Positions 63,261-64,000 of a DNA stretch of 64,000 bases are shown in pieces (within the stretch, counting starts at the first letter, position 1; each line of letters opens with the position of its first letter). The notes under the pieces were generated by a model. It was not told the DNA's origin and did no database searches. It saw only the letters and a list, made by a program, of their open reading frames with translations. The translations under genes and the position numbers were made by a program. Source of the DNA: Acanthochromis polyacanthus (Eukaryota > Chordata > Actinopteri > Pomacentridae); NCBI RefSeq assembly GCF_021347895.1, contig NC_067125.1, positions 26,293,697 to 26,357,696 of the forward strand, in the 5' to 3' direction.

Positions 63261-64000
63261 GTCAGTCTCTGTCCCTGCATGTCTGCACGAGCTCCCAAAG
63301 TTTGTCATGTGTCTTTACTCTTTATCACGGCGAGGTTATATAAATGAGAGATGAGGGAAAATGAAGAGGGGGGGAATCCAGGGTGAGAGACACTGACAGG
63401 GAGGGAGGGAGACAAAGGCCAGTCTCATACAATCAGGCTTTGTTCTGTTTGGCTGCAGAAGCTGGCCAGCGATTCCCATGCAATGTTAAACTGAGCAGAT
63501 CTCTCTCCTCTCGGCCTCCCTTCAGCCTTCAGCGGACTCTTCATTAGTCACTTCATCCAAATCACAACAACATGAGAGGAGGGATTGTAGCACACATACA
63601 GACTGTTTGTGTTGATTTTAGAAAGGAATGGAAAGTGGCATCAGAAGAACTCATTTAGATAGTATCTAATCTAAAAATAACGGCCTAGTTATGGCCATAA
63701 TCGACAGATTTGCTGGTGAAAGGGCAAATAAACTAATTGCCCGCTGTGTGTGAAAGGAACTGTTGGGTTGGTTTAAGTTGTAAAAACCACCTGTTAGCAA
63801 AAGGAAATAAGCTAGTACACATTAAATGTTGCTAACATGAAATTTTATTAATTGATGGCGAAGTTAGAGGAGGATCTGGTTGTACTGAGCCCTAAATTAT
63901 GATATATGCATCTGTAAATCAATACATTCAGGCGTGTGTATTAGAACTTCACTTACAATCTGAATATAAAACAACTTGTATGATTTACTTAGATTTGTAG
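63261..64000 (+). other. rasgrp4: rasgrp4 intron 2, start
   Basis: The sequence after the exon 2 donor contains no recognisable third exon up to the window edge. Confidence 0.6.

Overview
This is vertebrate, almost certainly teleost fish, DNA. It holds one very large split gene, several fish-type DNA transposons (Tc1/mariner, hAT, palindromic MITEs) and many long microsatellites. There are no bacterial features.

From 615 to 52499 on the minus strand lies the 5' two thirds of a skeletal-type ryanodine receptor gene (ryr1), the Ca2+ release channel of the sarcoplasmic reticulum. I could place 69 coding exons. Exon 1 (52452..52499) carries the start codon. An 18.4 kb first intron follows, then exons 2-69 run towards low coordinates. 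The gene leaves the window on the left, so the central domain, EF hands, transmembrane pore and stop codon are outside. RYR1 rather than RYR2 or RYR3 is supported by a full divergent region 2 (absent from RYR3), a very long Glu-rich divergent region 3, RYR1-type residues around exons 55, 64 and 69, and the neighbouring gene. I cannot decide between the fish paralogues ryr1a and ryr1b.

Exons 1-33 (4665 coding bases, 1555 codons) stay in phase throughout. From exon 34 (below about 16.2 kb) most exons carry one or more single-base indels, although splice sites and encoded residues remain conserved. I read this as poor base quality in that part of the assembly, not as a pseudogene.

From 57319 on the plus strand starts a second gene, placed head to head with ryr1. 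Its exon 1 (57319..57335) and exon 2 (63085..63260) encode the N terminus of a RasGRP-family Ras exchange factor, best matched to RASGRP4. RASGRP4 is the head-to-head neighbour of RYR1 in human. The gene continues beyond the right edge.

The introns and the 4.8 kb between the genes hold: a Tc1 element with a decayed DD34E transposase (1182..2831); an internally deleted hAT with a BED-finger remnant (14611..15628); a palindromic MITE (19958..20431); two copies of one inverted-repeat MITE family (17464..17922 and about 61394..61940); a 2.15 kb near-perfect palindrome with an 8-bp target duplication (38694..40843); a mariner-like MITE (36740..37111); a tandem duplication upstream of ryr1 (about 53300..54350); and long CA, TC, GATA and C tracts. 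No CRISPR array, operon, rRNA or tRNA gene was seen. I found no convincing new biological system. The most informative anomalies are the step in indel density, three GC-AG introns, the 2.15 kb palindrome and a possible divergent promoter next to ryr1.
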